Positions 10,168 through 18,329 of a stretch of DNA of 64,000 nt are shown in pieces. This DNA is from Nocardioides limicola. Lineage in GTDB: Bacteria > Actinomycetota > Actinomycetes > Propionibacteriales > Nocardioidaceae. Each line of letters begins with the position of its first letter. Position 1 is the stretch's first letter. Under the pieces are notes generated by a model. That model did no database searches and had not been told where the DNA came from. It was given only the letters and a program-made list of their open reading frames with translations. The stretch lies in contig NZ_JAERJA010000003.1 of NCBI RefSeq assembly GCF_016827675.1, positions 186,001 through 250,000 of the forward strand, in the 5' to 3' direction. A program made the position numbers and the translations under genes.

Positions 10168-11487
10168 CTACTGGCTCGCGGCCGCGGTGAGGCGGCTGAG
10201 CTTCTCGGCGTGCTCGTGGTGCGGCGTGAGGTAGTCGTGGAGCCGGCCGACGTACCAGTTGATGAACGACTCGACGTCGTCCTCGACCAGGGCGTAGGGA
10301 CCGGGCTCGTAGCTCGGGTCCGCAACGCCGCGCTGGGCCTTCTCGACGAGAAGCCGGTCCTGGTCGTTGGTGGCCTGCCACACGCCGGTCAGCCCCTCGA
10401 TGGTGTAGTCGACGCCCTCGACGGCGTCCGGGTGGACGAGCCAGGTGGTGCGGACCATGGACCTGTCCGGCCCGAGCGGCAGGACGCTGAACACGACAGC
10501 GTGGTCGCTGAGCATGTGGAACCAGGAGTTGGGCTGCATGTGCAGGGACAGGTCGCCGAACTGGGGGTTGGTGAGGTCGCCCATGAGCTTGCCGCACACC
10601 TGGGCTCCGTCGGGTCCGAAGGACGCCCCGTCTCCGTCCAGCGGAAGGCGCATGATCATGAAGCCGGTCGGGCGCGTGTCGAGGTCGTGGACGAGCTCGC
10701 GCGGGACCCCGTTGAGCTTGCAGACGTTGTCCAGGTTCTCGGTGGCGGTGAGGTAACGGTCGTAGATCGGCCGCATGCGGGGTGTCACGTCCTCCTCGGA
10801 GTAGCGGAGGAACGGGAAGTAGGAGGTGATCAGCTCCGGGTGCGAGGCGTCGCAGTGGTGGCACTCGCGGTTGTTCTCCAGGACGAGCTTCCAGTTGCCC
10901 TCCTCGACGAGGTCGGTCTGGTGGGCGACCTTCGCCTCCTCGAGCCGGTACGACGCGAGGTAGGGCTCGATGACGGCAGCCACCTCGTCGAAGTCCTCCG
11001 GCGGCTCCTCCGCCAGGCACACGAAGATCAGACCGGTGACCGTGCGCACGTGCACCTGCTTGAGGCCGAACTTGGTCATGTCGAAGCTGGGTGACTGGCC
11101 CTCGGCGAAGATCAGGCTGCCATCGGTGCGGTAGGTCCACTGGTGGTAGGGGCAGACCAGGTTGCCCACCGAGCCACACGTGTCCTCGAGCAGCCGGGAG
11201 CCCCGGTGCCGGCACACGTTGTGCAGCGCACGGATCTCCTCGTCGTCGTCGCGGACGATGATGAGCGAGTAGGCGCCGATCTGGACGGTGACGTAGTCCC
11301 CCGGCTCGGGCACCTCGGCCTCGGTGGCGCAGAAGAGCCAGTGCGCCCCGAAGATCGCCTGCATGTCGAGGTCGTAGACGGCCTGGCTGGTGTAGAAGGG
11401 CGCCTCGAGGCTGTAGCCCACCTCACGGCGCTCGACCATGCTGGCGATCTCAGCAAGATGGGCGGCAGGGCCGGTCATGAAACTCAC
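10168..11487 (-). CDS. gbcA: Glycine betaine demethylase, Rieske oxygenase subunit (GbcA-like)
   Basis: Aromatic-ring-hydroxylase-type oxygenase that N-demethylates glycine betaine to dimethylglycine, giving formaldehyde. In the 439-residue product the Rieske ligands are Cys92, His94, Cys112 and His115 (CRHRG and CPYHQW). The mononuclear iron region is near Glu208, His211 and His216. I chose the GTG at 11487, which follows GGAGG at six bases; an ATG three codons later (11478) is possible. The frame stays open to 11568 but that part is the promoter. It is the first gene of the operon ending in sdaA. Proline betaine or another betaine remains an alternative substrate. Confidence 0.88.
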   Translation of the reverse strand: MSFMTGPAAHLAEIASMVERREVGYSLEAPFYTSQAVYDLDMQAIFGAHWLFCATEAEVPEPGDYVTVQIGAYSLIIVRDDDEEIRALHNVCRHRGSRLLEDTCGSVGNLVCPYHQWTYRTDGSLIFAEGQSPSFDMTKFGLKQVHVRTVTGLIFVCLAEEPPEDFDEVAAVIEPYLASYRLEEAKVAHQTDLVEEGNWKLVLENNRECHHCDASHPELITSYFPFLRYSEEDVTPRMRPIYDRYLTATENLDNVCKLNGVPRELVHDLDTRPTGFMIMRLPLDGDGASFGPDGAQVCGKLMGDLTNPQFGDLSLHMQPNSWFHMLSDHAVVFSVLPLGPDRSMVRTTWLVHPDAVEGVDYTIEGLTGVWQATNDQDRLLVEKAQRGVADPSYEPGPYALVEDDVESFINWYVGRLHDYLTPHHEHAEKLSRLTAAASQ

Positions 11488-11548
11488 AGGGAACCTCCGA
11501 AGGCTGGGCGCGGGGAGCGGATGACGGTCATGCCGGCACTCCCACTCC

Positions 11549-11592
11549 CATTGTTGCGTAATATGCACCGTAGTGCGTTAATGGCAACAATG
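11549..11592. promoter_or_regulatory. Double operator: two TGC-N7-GCA palindromes inside a 9-bp inverted repeat
   Basis: Two copies of TGC-N7-GCA are visible: TGCGTAATATGCA (11555-11567) and TGCGTTAATGGCA (11574-11586), 19 bp apart, so roughly on the same DNA face. They are framed by a perfect inverted repeat, CATTGTTGC (11549-11557) and GCAACAATG (11584-11592). They cover the -10 and -35 of the gbcA promoter. The protein that binds is not encoded in this block; IclR or GntR family is a guess. Confidence 0.5.
11558..11587 (-). promoter_or_regulatory. Promoter of the gbcA-sdaA operon
   Basis: On the minus strand a -35 TTGCCA (11587-11582) and a -10 TATTAC (11563-11558) are separated by 18 bp, giving a start near 11551 and a leader of about 64 bases before gbcA. 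Both elements lie inside the two palindromes listed below, the arrangement expected for repression. Confidence 0.55.
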
Positions 11593-11744
11593 CCTGTTCG
11601 TCGATCCCGCCGTCAAGAGCCCGGGCGGGACAAATTTGCGACGCGCTTCGCTAGTCGACCATCGCCGCGCACATCGGGTCCTCGGCACTCTGGCGCCAAC
11701 AGCCTTCGGCGGCTACGCTACCGTCATCCGATGCGCATCACGAA

Positions 11745-12605
11745 ATGAGTTGCTTAATGCGCAATGCAGCTTCCGCGTCCGCCACGATGGTCCGCCTGCT
11801 CCAGCACGCGCGCTACGAGGTCCTCCCGACCGCCACCACCGAAGACAAGGTGCTCGCGCACGTGCCGTCCGACGTGACCATCACCGTCACCGCCTCTCCG
11901 GGCAAAGGCCTCGATGCGACGTTCGACCTGGCCGAGCGACTGGCCAAGAGCGGCTACCCGGTGGTGCCTCACATCGCCGCCCGGATGGTCACCGGACGTG
12001 CCGAACTCGTCGAGATCTGCGAGCGGCTCGTCTCCCAGGGCATCACCCGGATCTTCGTCCCCGGGGGCGATGCGGACCCCGCCGGCGACTACCCCGACGC
12101 CCTGTCCCTGCTCGAGGACCTGGTCAGCCTCGGCCAGCCGTTCGAGCAGGTGGGCATCACCGGGTACCCCGAGTCACACCCCACGATCGACGACGACCTG
12201 ACCGTCCAGTCGATGTGGGACAAGCGTCGCTACGCCACCCACATCGTCAGCAACCTGACCTTCGATCCGGCCGTCATCCGTGACTGGGTCCGCCGACTCC
12301 GCGCGCGCGGCGTCACGATGCCGCTGCTGCTCGGCCTCCCGGGGCCCGTGGACCGCACCAAGCTGTTGTCGATGGCCACCAAGATCGGCGTCGGCGAGTC
12401 GACGAAGTTCCTGTCCAAGCACAAGGGCACCTTCGCCCGGTTGGCCGCGCCCGGGGGGTTCACCGGCGAACGCTTCCTGGAGCGCTGCGCCCCCTCACTG
12501 GCACCGCCCGAGGCACTCGTGGAGGGTCTGCACGTCTTCACGTTCAATCAGGTCGCCGAGACCGAGGCCTGGCGCACAGATCTGTTGCAGCGACTGCAGG
12601 GCTGA
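11745..12605 (+). CDS. Methylenetetrahydrofolate reductase-type protein (MetF family)
   Basis: A 286-residue TIM-barrel protein of the MetF family: VTITVTASPGKGLDATFDLAERL, PHIAARMV, GGDADPAGDY and VGITGYPESHP match the folate/FAD barrel. It is divergent from gbcA and beside the corrinoid module. In the pathway it could oxidise methyl-tetrahydrofolate, made by the corrinoid system, to methylene-tetrahydrofolate, the reverse of the biosynthetic direction. The start is uncertain: the ATG at 11745 has no clear ribosome site, and later ATGs at 11757 and 11787 (MVRLLQHARYEV) are possible. A TTGC-N7-GCAA palindrome at 11750-11764 overlaps the first codons. Electron partner unknown. Confidence 0.82.
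   Translation: MSCLMRNAASASATMVRLLQHARYEVLPTATTEDKVLAHVPSDVTITVTASPGKGLDATFDLAERLAKSGYPVVPHIAARMVTGRAELVEICERLVSQGITRIFVPGGDADPAGDYPDALSLLEDLVSLGQPFEQVGITGYPESHPTIDDDLTVQSMWDKRRYATHIVSNLTFDPAVIRDWVRRLRARGVTMPLLLGLPGPVDRTKLLSMATKIGVGESTKFLSKHKGTFARLAAPGGFTGERFLERCAPSLAPPEALVEGLHVFTFNQVAETEAWRTDLLQRLQG
11750..11764. promoter_or_regulatory. TTGC-N7-GCAA palindrome at the start of the metF-like gene
   Basis: TTGCTTAATGCGCAA is a 15-bp site of the same form as the two gbcA operator copies. It lies just inside the first annotated codons of the metF-like gene. This either marks a roadblock operator or means the true start codon is downstream (11757 or 11787). Confidence 0.45.
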
Positions 12606-12613
12606 GGCCGCGC

Positions 12614-13255
12614 TCATCCCAGCAGCGTGGCGAGCTCCCGCTCCAGCCCGGCATGGCCGGTGTCGACGACGGTCAGTGGCAGCCCGATCGCCCCGGCCGC
12701 CTGCGCCGCGAGTGCGTGCAACTCCTCAGACGGCTCCTGGGCCAGCCAGACCACCCGCGTGTAGGCACCGAAGTAGTCATCGCGCAGCTCCGGGTGCCGG
12801 TCCAGGCCGAGCTCGCGCAGCACCGTGCGCGCGAAGGAGCGGACCAGGAAGTCGGTCAGCACGTAAGTGCCGGGCTGCTCGGCGAAGAACCCCGCCAGCC
12901 GGTCCGGCCCGGCGAACACGTCGTAGCAGTGCAGGCCCGGCAGCCGCTCGAGCCCCAGCTCGCGACACACCTCGTCGAGGGCGCCGTAGGTGCCGCAGTC
13001 GGCGTAGCCGACCGCCACCCGATCACCGTCGGCGAGCAGTCGCTCGGCCAGGGCCCGGACCTCGCCGGCGATCAGCTGCGGCTGGTTGTGCAGCAGCGGC
13101 GGCAACGGATGTACGACGAGCGGCCAGCCGCGCGCGGCGGCGATCTCCGCGGCCGGCTGGGCCAGCGCACCGCAGGCGATCAGGGAGAGTCGCTCAGAAG
13201 CCGAGCTGGTCGACGAAACGGTCGTTGAAGTCGGCGCGGTCGGAGAGCTCGACAT
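12614..13255 (-). CDS. DUF1638 family protein of the corrinoid module
   Basis: A protein of up to 213 residues of the DUF1638 family, recognised by LIACGALAQPA, VGYADCGTYGALDEVC, GLHCYDVFAG and TYVLTDFLVRSF. These proteins commonly sit beside corrinoid methyltransferase genes in methylotrophic archaea and anaerobes; their biochemical role is unknown. The His/Cys-rich CGTYG and HCYD motifs suggest metal or corrinoid contact (inference). The only ordinary start codon upstream of the conserved part is the ATG at 13255, which makes the gene overlap the reactivator gene by 62 bp. The first ~20 residues are low-complexity Ser/Thr, so an unusual start nearer SERLSLIACG is possible. Confidence 0.75.
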   Translation of the reverse strand: MSSSPTAPTSTTVSSTSSASERLSLIACGALAQPAAEIAAARGWPLVVHPLPPLLHNQPQLIAGEVRALAERLLADGDRVAVGYADCGTYGALDEVCRELGLERLPGLHCYDVFAGPDRLAGFFAEQPGTYVLTDFLVRSFARTVLRELGLDRHPELRDDYFGAYTRVVWLAQEPSEELHALAAQAAGAIGLPLTVVDTGHAGLERELATLLG

Positions 13256-15149
13256 AGGTCACCTCCTTGAGCAGCGCCGCCGCACCGGTGCGCTCGCGCA
13301 CCGACAACAGGGCCATCTTCGCCCCCTCGCCGGCCACGTTGCCCGCGGAGACGATCCGCAGCACGGGCAGCTTCGGAACCAGACCGATCCGCACTGCCGA
13401 GGCCGGGGAGATGTAGCTGCCGAAGGAGCCGGCCATCAGCACCTGCTGCACGTCCAGGTGCTCCACCCCGAGCTCCTCGAGCAGCAGGGTCCAGCCGGTG
13501 GAGATCGCCGCCTTGGCGAACTGCAGCTCCCGCACGTCGCGCTGCGAGAGCACCACGCAGTCCTCGGGGGCGGAGTCGGGCTGCGGCCGGTGCAGCACGA
13601 ACACCCGCTCGTCGCCGATCCGGGTGAGCCGGTCGGCCAGATCGGGCGCGATCTCGGCGGCCTGCTCCTCGGGCACGAACCGGCCCGAGCCGTCCAGGAG
13701 CCCGACCCGGACCAGCTCGGCCACCGCGTCGACCAGGCCGGAGCCACACAGGCCCTTGGGAGGCACGTCACCGATCACGCCGAGCTCCACGGTCTCGCCC
13801 AGGCGGATCACCTCGATCGCCCCGTCGGCGGCGCGCATGCCGCACCGGATCGCTCCGCCCTCGAACGCCGGACCGGCCGGGGCGGCCGTGCACACCAGCC
13901 GGTCCCCGTTGCTGACCACGATCTCGCAGTTGGTCCCGACATCGATGAAAAGCCGGGTCCGCTTGTCCCGGTCCATCCCGGTCGCGAGCATGCCGGCCAC
14001 GATGTCACCGCCGACATAGGCCCCCAGGGCCGGGAAGAAGTAGGCGCGGGCCTGCGGATGCAGACCCAGCCCGAGGTCCGCCGCAAGGATCGTCGGGGGT
14101 TGATCGGTGAACATCACGAAGGGCGCCACCCCGAGGGGCTCGGGATCGATGCCGAGGGCCAGCGCGACCATGGTCGCGTTGCCGGCCACCGCCACCTCGT
14201 AGACCTGCCCGGGGTCGACATCGCCGTCACTGCAGACCTGCTGGGCCAGCTCGGCCAGCGTGGCGGTGGCCGCCTGCTGCAGCCGTGGCAGCGTGTCGGG
14301 GTCGAGCATGGTGGCACTGATCCGGGTGATCACGTCACCGCCGAACGGCTGCTGTTTGTTGAGCATCGACGCGACCGCGACGGGGACGCCGAGCGCGACG
14401 TCGAGCAGGGTCGCCACCACTGTCGTGGTGCCGAGGTCGAAGGCGATGGCGTAGCGCTGCTCGGTGGTGTCGCCCGGTTCGACGTCGATGAGCTCCTCGT
14501 CCACGATCACCGCGGTCACCTTGAAGTCCGCCCCGCGAAGCACCGAGGGCAGCCGGCGCAACACCGGCAGGCCGGCGGTCAGCTCCAGATCGTCGATGGC
14601 GCCGAGCAGCCGGCCGAGGTCGGGGCGCTGGTCGGAGAGGTCCGGCTCGGCGAGCTCGACGTACCTCTTCTGTACGGCGGGGCGCAGGATCACCTGTCGT
14701 CCGACACCCACCGTAGCCGCCTTGGGTCGGGTGGTCAGCGGCGGCACGTCGACGGCGAGATCACGGGTGGCCTGCACCAGGCAGGCCAGCCGCCATCCGT
14801 CGTCGAGCTGATCACGGCTGAAGGTGCGTACGTCGTGCCGGGTGATCGGCGTACTGCCCTCGACCCGCACCTTGCACTTGTGGCAGGTCCCGTGGCCGCC
14901 GCAGGTGGAGTCGATCGCGATGCCGTTCCACGAGGCGGAGTCGAAGACGGTCACCCCCGGAGGGACCCGGACCGTCCGCTTGGCCGCGGGGGCGCCACCG
15001 GCGTCCTCCACCGTGAAGGCGAGCTCGACCCGTCCGGCCCCGTCGTGGTCGACCGTCGGCGCCCCCGGGGCGGCCAGCAGGCCTTCTCGGCGAACGTCGT
15101 CGAGCGAGAAGTCCTGGTCCGGCACATCGTCGACGGGACCGGTCGTCAC
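13194..15149 (-). CDS. Corrinoid-activation protein, RACo type (2Fe-2S plus ASKHA ATPase)
   Basis: Reductively reactivates the cobalt of the corrinoid protein from inactive Co(II) to Co(I) using ATP. The 651-residue protein has an N-terminal 2Fe-2S ferredoxin domain (Cys83, Cys89 and Cys92 in STCGGHGTCHKC, fourth Cys near 123), a linker/middle domain, and a C-terminal actin-like ASKHA (DUF4445) domain. That domain shows DLGTTTVVATLL, LFIDVGTNCEIV, GLCGSGLVDAV and AGSFGSYISP. I chose the GTG at 15149, which has GAGG upstream and lies 7 bp after the methyltransferase gene; the ATG farther up would sit inside that gene. The corrinoid proteins it serves are encoded immediately upstream. Confidence 0.9.
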   Translation of the reverse strand: MTTGPVDDVPDQDFSLDDVRREGLLAAPGAPTVDHDGAGRVELAFTVEDAGGAPAAKRTVRVPPGVTVFDSASWNGIAIDSTCGGHGTCHKCKVRVEGSTPITRHDVRTFSRDQLDDGWRLACLVQATRDLAVDVPPLTTRPKAATVGVGRQVILRPAVQKRYVELAEPDLSDQRPDLGRLLGAIDDLELTAGLPVLRRLPSVLRGADFKVTAVIVDEELIDVEPGDTTEQRYAIAFDLGTTTVVATLLDVALGVPVAVASMLNKQQPFGGDVITRISATMLDPDTLPRLQQAATATLAELAQQVCSDGDVDPGQVYEVAVAGNATMVALALGIDPEPLGVAPFVMFTDQPPTILAADLGLGLHPQARAYFFPALGAYVGGDIVAGMLATGMDRDKRTRLFIDVGTNCEIVVSNGDRLVCTAAPAGPAFEGGAIRCGMRAADGAIEVIRLGETVELGVIGDVPPKGLCGSGLVDAVAELVRVGLLDGSGRFVPEEQAAEIAPDLADRLTRIGDERVFVLHRPQPDSAPEDCVVLSQRDVRELQFAKAAISTGWTLLLEELGVEHLDVQQVLMAGSFGSYISPASAVRIGLVPKLPVLRIVSAGNVAGEGAKMALLSVRERTGAAALLKEVTYVELSDRADFNDRFVDQLGF

Positions 15150-15156
15150 GGTGTCC

Positions 15157-16029
15157 TCACGCGCCCGCCTGTCGCGCGCGATGCGCAGCGATCCACGCGC
15201 CACCCCAGTCGTCGTGACCGAGCAGCAGGTCCGCCGCCTTCACACCCTCGACGACCGCGGGGGTGCGGGTGTCCATGATCGCGCTGGTGAGCCCGGCGGT
15301 CATCGCCATCGGCAGGAACGTCGCGTTCAGCGCATGCCGGTTCGGCATCCCGAAGGACACGTTGGAGGCGCCACAGGTCATGTTGACACCGAACTCGTCG
15401 CGGATCCGGCGCATCGTCTCCAGGACGGTGTTCACCACCGCCTGGTCGGCGCCGATCGGCATCGCCAACGGGTCGATCACGATGTCGGCGGCGTTGATGC
15501 CGTACTCGGTGGTGGCGACCTCGATGATCTTGCGGGTGAGCTCGACCCGCTTCTCGACCTCCATCGGGATCTCGTCCTCGTCGTTGGGCAACGCGATCAC
15601 CGCGGCGTCGTACTTCTTGACCAGCGGCAGGATCTGCTCCATCCGCTCGTCCTCGGCGGTGATCGAGTTGACCAGCGCCCGCCCCTGGTAGACCGACAGA
15701 CCCGCCTCCAGTGCCTCGACGACCGAGGAGTCGATGCAGATCGGCTTGTCGGTGAGCTGCTGCACGAGCGTGATGGCCTTGGCCAGCAGGTCGGCCTCGT
15801 CCGTCAGCGGCACGCCCATGTTCACGTCGAGCACGTCGGCGCCACCGTCCACCTGCGCCTTGACATCGCGCTCGATGGCGGACAGGTCCCCGGCACGCAA
15901 CTGTTCCTGGAAGATCCGGCGACCCGTCGGATTGATCCGCTCACCGATCAGACAGAACCGGGTGTCGTGGCTGATCGTGAACTCGCTCGTGGCTGAGCGG
16001 AGCACCGTCTCGAGCCGTGGCGCGGCCAT
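15157..16029 (-). CDS. Corrinoid:tetrahydrofolate methyltransferase (pterin-binding, MtgA-like)
   Basis: A 290-residue pterin-binding TIM barrel of the MeTr/dihydropteroate-synthase superfamily. Visible motifs are LIGERINPTGRR near residue 28, DVNMGVPLTDE, CIDSS, VNSITAE and NMTCGASNVSFGMPNRHALNATF. It would move a methyl group from methylcob(III)amide on the neighbouring corrinoid protein to tetrahydrofolate, like MtgA in anaerobic glycine betaine users. Its ATG overlaps the corrinoid protein stop by one base, so the two are coupled. A MetH-like or carbonyl-branch MeTr role is less likely, given the MttB-type gene opposite. Confidence 0.9.
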   Translation of the reverse strand: MAAPRLETVLRSATSEFTISHDTRFCLIGERINPTGRRIFQEQLRAGDLSAIERDVKAQVDGGADVLDVNMGVPLTDEADLLAKAITLVQQLTDKPICIDSSVVEALEAGLSVYQGRALVNSITAEDERMEQILPLVKKYDAAVIALPNDEDEIPMEVEKRVELTRKIIEVATTEYGINAADIVIDPLAMPIGADQAVVNTVLETMRRIRDEFGVNMTCGASNVSFGMPNRHALNATFLPMAMTAGLTSAIMDTRTPAVVEGVKAADLLLGHDDWGGAWIAAHRARQAGA

Positions 16030-16694
16030 CAGGCGGGCACCTTCGTGCGCTTCTCGTCGAGCAGTGCCTTCGCCCGCTTCACGGTGGCGGAGGCATCGGC
16101 GGCGTACCCGTCGGCTCCGACCGCGTCGGCGTACTCCTGGGTGACCGGGGCGCCGCCGACCATCACGATCACGTCGTTGCGGATGCCGGCCTTCTCCAGC
16201 GCGTTGAGGTTGGCCTTGAACATCGGCATGGTGGTGGTGAGGAACGCGGAGAAGCCGACGATGTCGGGCTGGTGCTCCTCGATCGCCGACACGAACTTCT
16301 CCGGGGCGACCTGCACGCCGAGGTCGATCACCTCGAAGCCGGCCCCCTCGAGCATGATGTTCACCAGGTTCTTGCCGATGTCGTGCACGTCGCCCTTGAC
16401 CGTGCCCATCAGGAACTTCCCGATGGTCTCGACGCCGGTCTCGGCCAGCAGCGGCCGCAGCACCGCCATCGCGCCGGCCATCGCCTTGCCGGCGATCAGC
16501 ATCTCGGGCACGAAGAAGTCACCGCGCTCGAAGCGTGCACCCACCTCCTCCAGCGAGGGGATCAACGCGTCGAACAGCATGGTCTGCGGCTCCATCTGCA
16601 GCCGTAGACCCTCATCGGTCAACTCGAGCACACGGGGGCCGTTGCCGACCAGCGTCTCGTCGTACAGCCCTTGCAGGATCTCCTCGGGGGTCAC
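16029..16694 (-). CDS. Corrinoid (B12-binding) methyl carrier protein, MtgC/MttC type
   Basis: A 221-residue two-domain carrier: an N-terminal helical cap domain (residues 1-90) followed by a B12-binding Rossmann domain with GTVKGDVHDIGKN, where His104 is the expected lower cobalt ligand, then GFSAFLTTTM and MVGGAPVT. It would accept the methyl group from the quaternary amine methyltransferase encoded divergently and hand it to the MtgA-like enzyme. The GTG at 16694 is the start, with AAGGGA upstream. It is the first gene of the leftward corrinoid operon (carrier, methyltransferase, reactivator, DUF1638). Confidence 0.93.
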   Translation of the reverse strand: MTPEEILQGLYDETLVGNGPRVLELTDEGLRLQMEPQTMLFDALIPSLEEVGARFERGDFFVPEMLIAGKAMAGAMAVLRPLLAETGVETIGKFLMGTVKGDVHDIGKNLVNIMLEGAGFEVIDLGVQVAPEKFVSAIEEHQPDIVGFSAFLTTTMPMFKANLNALEKAGIRNDVIVMVGGAPVTQEYADAVGADGYAADASATVKRAKALLDEKRTKVPA

Positions 16695-16723
16695 ATCCGC
16701 GTCCCTTCATCACTTGGCAAGAG

Positions 16724-16757
16724 TTCCGCGATATGGAACGCTTCCTTAATGACGCAA
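16724..16757. promoter_or_regulatory. Compound inverted repeats between the corrinoid carrier and mttB-like genes
   Basis: Three overlapping symmetric elements fill the divergent region: TTCC-N7-GGAA (16724-16738), GGAA-CGC-TTCC (16735-16745), and TTCCTTAATGACGCAA (16742-16757). The last differs from the metF-like site TTGCTTAATGCGCAA by one base change and one inserted base. A TAGGAT at 16761-16766 could be the -10 of the rightward mttB-like gene, with a start near 16773. Confidence 0.42.
16729..16757 (-). promoter_or_regulatory. Candidate promoter of the corrinoid operon
   Basis: On the minus strand TTGCGT (16757-16752) and ATATCG (16734-16729) are spaced by 17 bp, followed by about 30 bases of leader to the GTG start. 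The -10 is weak. The -35 forms half of the shared palindrome. Confidence 0.35.
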
Positions 16758-16828
16758 CGCTAGGATGCCCGAGGCAGCGGCGTCAAGCGCCCCACGAGGC
16801 TTTTTCCACGACCACCGCAGGAGGATCG

Positions 16829-18268
16829 ATGTTCCAGAACCGGATGCCGCGCTACGAGGTCCTCTCGCAGGATGCGATGGCGACGCTTGAGAAGGGGTGG
16901 CGCCGGCTGATCTCCGAGATCGGCGTCGAGTTCATGGACGACCGCGCTCTCGAACTCTTCCGCCGCGCGGGTCAACGCGTCGAGGACAACACGGTCTTCC
17001 TGGACCCCGACTTCGTGTTGGAGCAGGTGGCCAAGGCGCCGCGCGAGTTCGACGTCCAGGCCCGCAACCCGGCCAACAACATCCACATCGGCGGCGACTC
17101 GATGGCCTTCGGTGCGGTCTACGGCCCCCCGTTCGTGCGCGAGGGTGACCTGCGCCGTGACGCGACGATGGACGACTTCACGAACTTCACCAAGCTGGCC
17201 CAGTCGTTCCCCGCACTCGACTCCGCGGGCGGGGTGATCTGCGAGCCCAACGACACCCCCCTCGACAGCCGCCACCTCGACATGACCTACGCACTGCAGA
17301 CGCTCACCGACAAGGTCTACATGGGCAACGTCGTCTCGGGTGTCAACGCCGCCGACACCCTGGCGATGACCTCGATCCTCTTCGGCTCCCGCGAGGCGAT
17401 CGAGGAGACTCCGGCGACGATCTCGCTGATCAACTGCAACTCGCCGCTGCGCTGGGACGACCGGATGCTCGAGGCCCAGTTCGAGTACTCCGGCGCCGGC
17501 CAGCCCGTCGTCCTCACGCCGTTCATCCTGATGGGCGCCATGTCCCCGGTGACCATCCCCGCCGCACTGGTCCAGCAGATCACCGAGGCACTCTCGGGCA
17601 TCGCCCTCTCCCAGTTGATCCGTCCCGGCACCCCGGTGATCTTCGGGTCGTTCCTCTCCAACATCGACATGCAGTCGGGCTCACCGACCTTCGGGACCCC
17701 CGAGTCGGGCCTGGGGCTGCTGTGCACCGGCCAGATCGCGCGCCACTTCGGGCTGCCGTTCCGCACCGGCGGCGGACTCACCTCGTCGCAGACCGCGGAC
17801 GCCCAGGCCGGGTACGAGGCGCTGATGACGTTGATGCCCACCTTCCTGGCCGGCGCCAACTGGGTGATGCACTCCGCCGGCTGGCTGGAGGGCGGCCTGG
17901 TCGCCAGCTACGAGAAGTTCATCGTCGACATCGAACTTCTGCAGATGCTGCGGGCCGAGTTCACCCCGCTCGAGATCGATGAGGAGTCGATGGCATTCGG
18001 CGCTCATGAGGAGGTCGGCCACGGCGGGCACTTCCTCGGCGCGATGCACACCATGGAACGGTTCCGCGACTGCTTCTATCGGCCACTGCTGTCCTCGTCG
18101 GAGAACTACGAGCGCTGGATGCGCAACGGCGGCAAGGACGCCAACGCGCGTGCGGGCGAGATCTACCGGCGCAAGCTGGAGGAGTACCAGGCCCCGGCGC
18201 TCGACGAGGCGATCCGCCTGGAGCTGGAGGAGTACGTGGTACGCCGGCGGGCCGAGCTCGGCGACTGA
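16829..18268 (+). CDS. Non-pyrrolysine MttB-family quaternary amine methyltransferase (probable glycine betaine:corrinoid methyltransferase)
   Basis: A 479-residue COG5598 TIM-barrel methyltransferase. Motifs such as FRRAGQRVEDNTVFLDPDFV, GGDSMAFGAVYGPPFV, NAADTLAMTSILFG and EEVGHGGHFLGAMHTMERF mark the MttB family. True trimethylamine methyltransferases carry pyrrolysine at an in-frame amber codon. Here the frame is uninterrupted, so it belongs to the MtgB-like branch that acts on quaternary amines. It would transfer one methyl from glycine betaine to the corrinoid carrier encoded divergently, leaving dimethylglycine. The ATG at 16829 follows GCAGGAGG; the open frame before it is not coding. 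Carnitine, proline betaine or butyrobetaine are alternative substrates. Confidence 0.87.
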   Translation: MFQNRMPRYEVLSQDAMATLEKGWRRLISEIGVEFMDDRALELFRRAGQRVEDNTVFLDPDFVLEQVAKAPREFDVQARNPANNIHIGGDSMAFGAVYGPPFVREGDLRRDATMDDFTNFTKLAQSFPALDSAGGVICEPNDTPLDSRHLDMTYALQTLTDKVYMGNVVSGVNAADTLAMTSILFGSREAIEETPATISLINCNSPLRWDDRMLEAQFEYSGAGQPVVLTPFILMGAMSPVTIPAALVQQITEALSGIALSQLIRPGTPVIFGSFLSNIDMQSGSPTFGTPESGLGLLCTGQIARHFGLPFRTGGGLTSSQTADAQAGYEALMTLMPTFLAGANWVMHSAGWLEGGLVASYEKFIVDIELLQMLRAEFTPLEIDEESMAFGAHEEVGHGGHFLGAMHTMERFRDCFYRPLLSSSENYERWMRNGGKDANARAGEIYRRKLEEYQAPALDEAIRLELEEYVVRRRAELGD

Positions 18269-18274
18269 GCCCAC

Positions 18275-18313
18275 GCGCCGCGGGGGCCACTCGAGCAGTG
18301 GCCCCCGCGGCGC
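18275..18313. terminator. Strong hairpin between convergent mttB-like and purU genes
   Basis: A perfect 17-bp stem (arms 18275-18291 and 18297-18313) with a 5-base loop (CGAGC) lies seven bases after the mttB-like stop and 17 bases after the purU stop. No T-run follows on either strand. It probably serves both convergent transcripts. Confidence 0.75.
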
Positions 18314-18329
18314 AGGGTCAGGCCCAGAG

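Noticed and set aside
13086..15278. A 730-codon plus-strand open frame opposite the corrinoid reactivator gene
   Set aside because: Same shadow effect; no domain is recognisable, and the opposite strand has ferredoxin and ASKHA motifs.
16829..18268. Pyrrolysine (amber) codon in the MttB-like gene
   Set aside because: The frame runs uninterrupted from start to stop, so no in-frame TAG is read through, and there are no pyl genes in the window.
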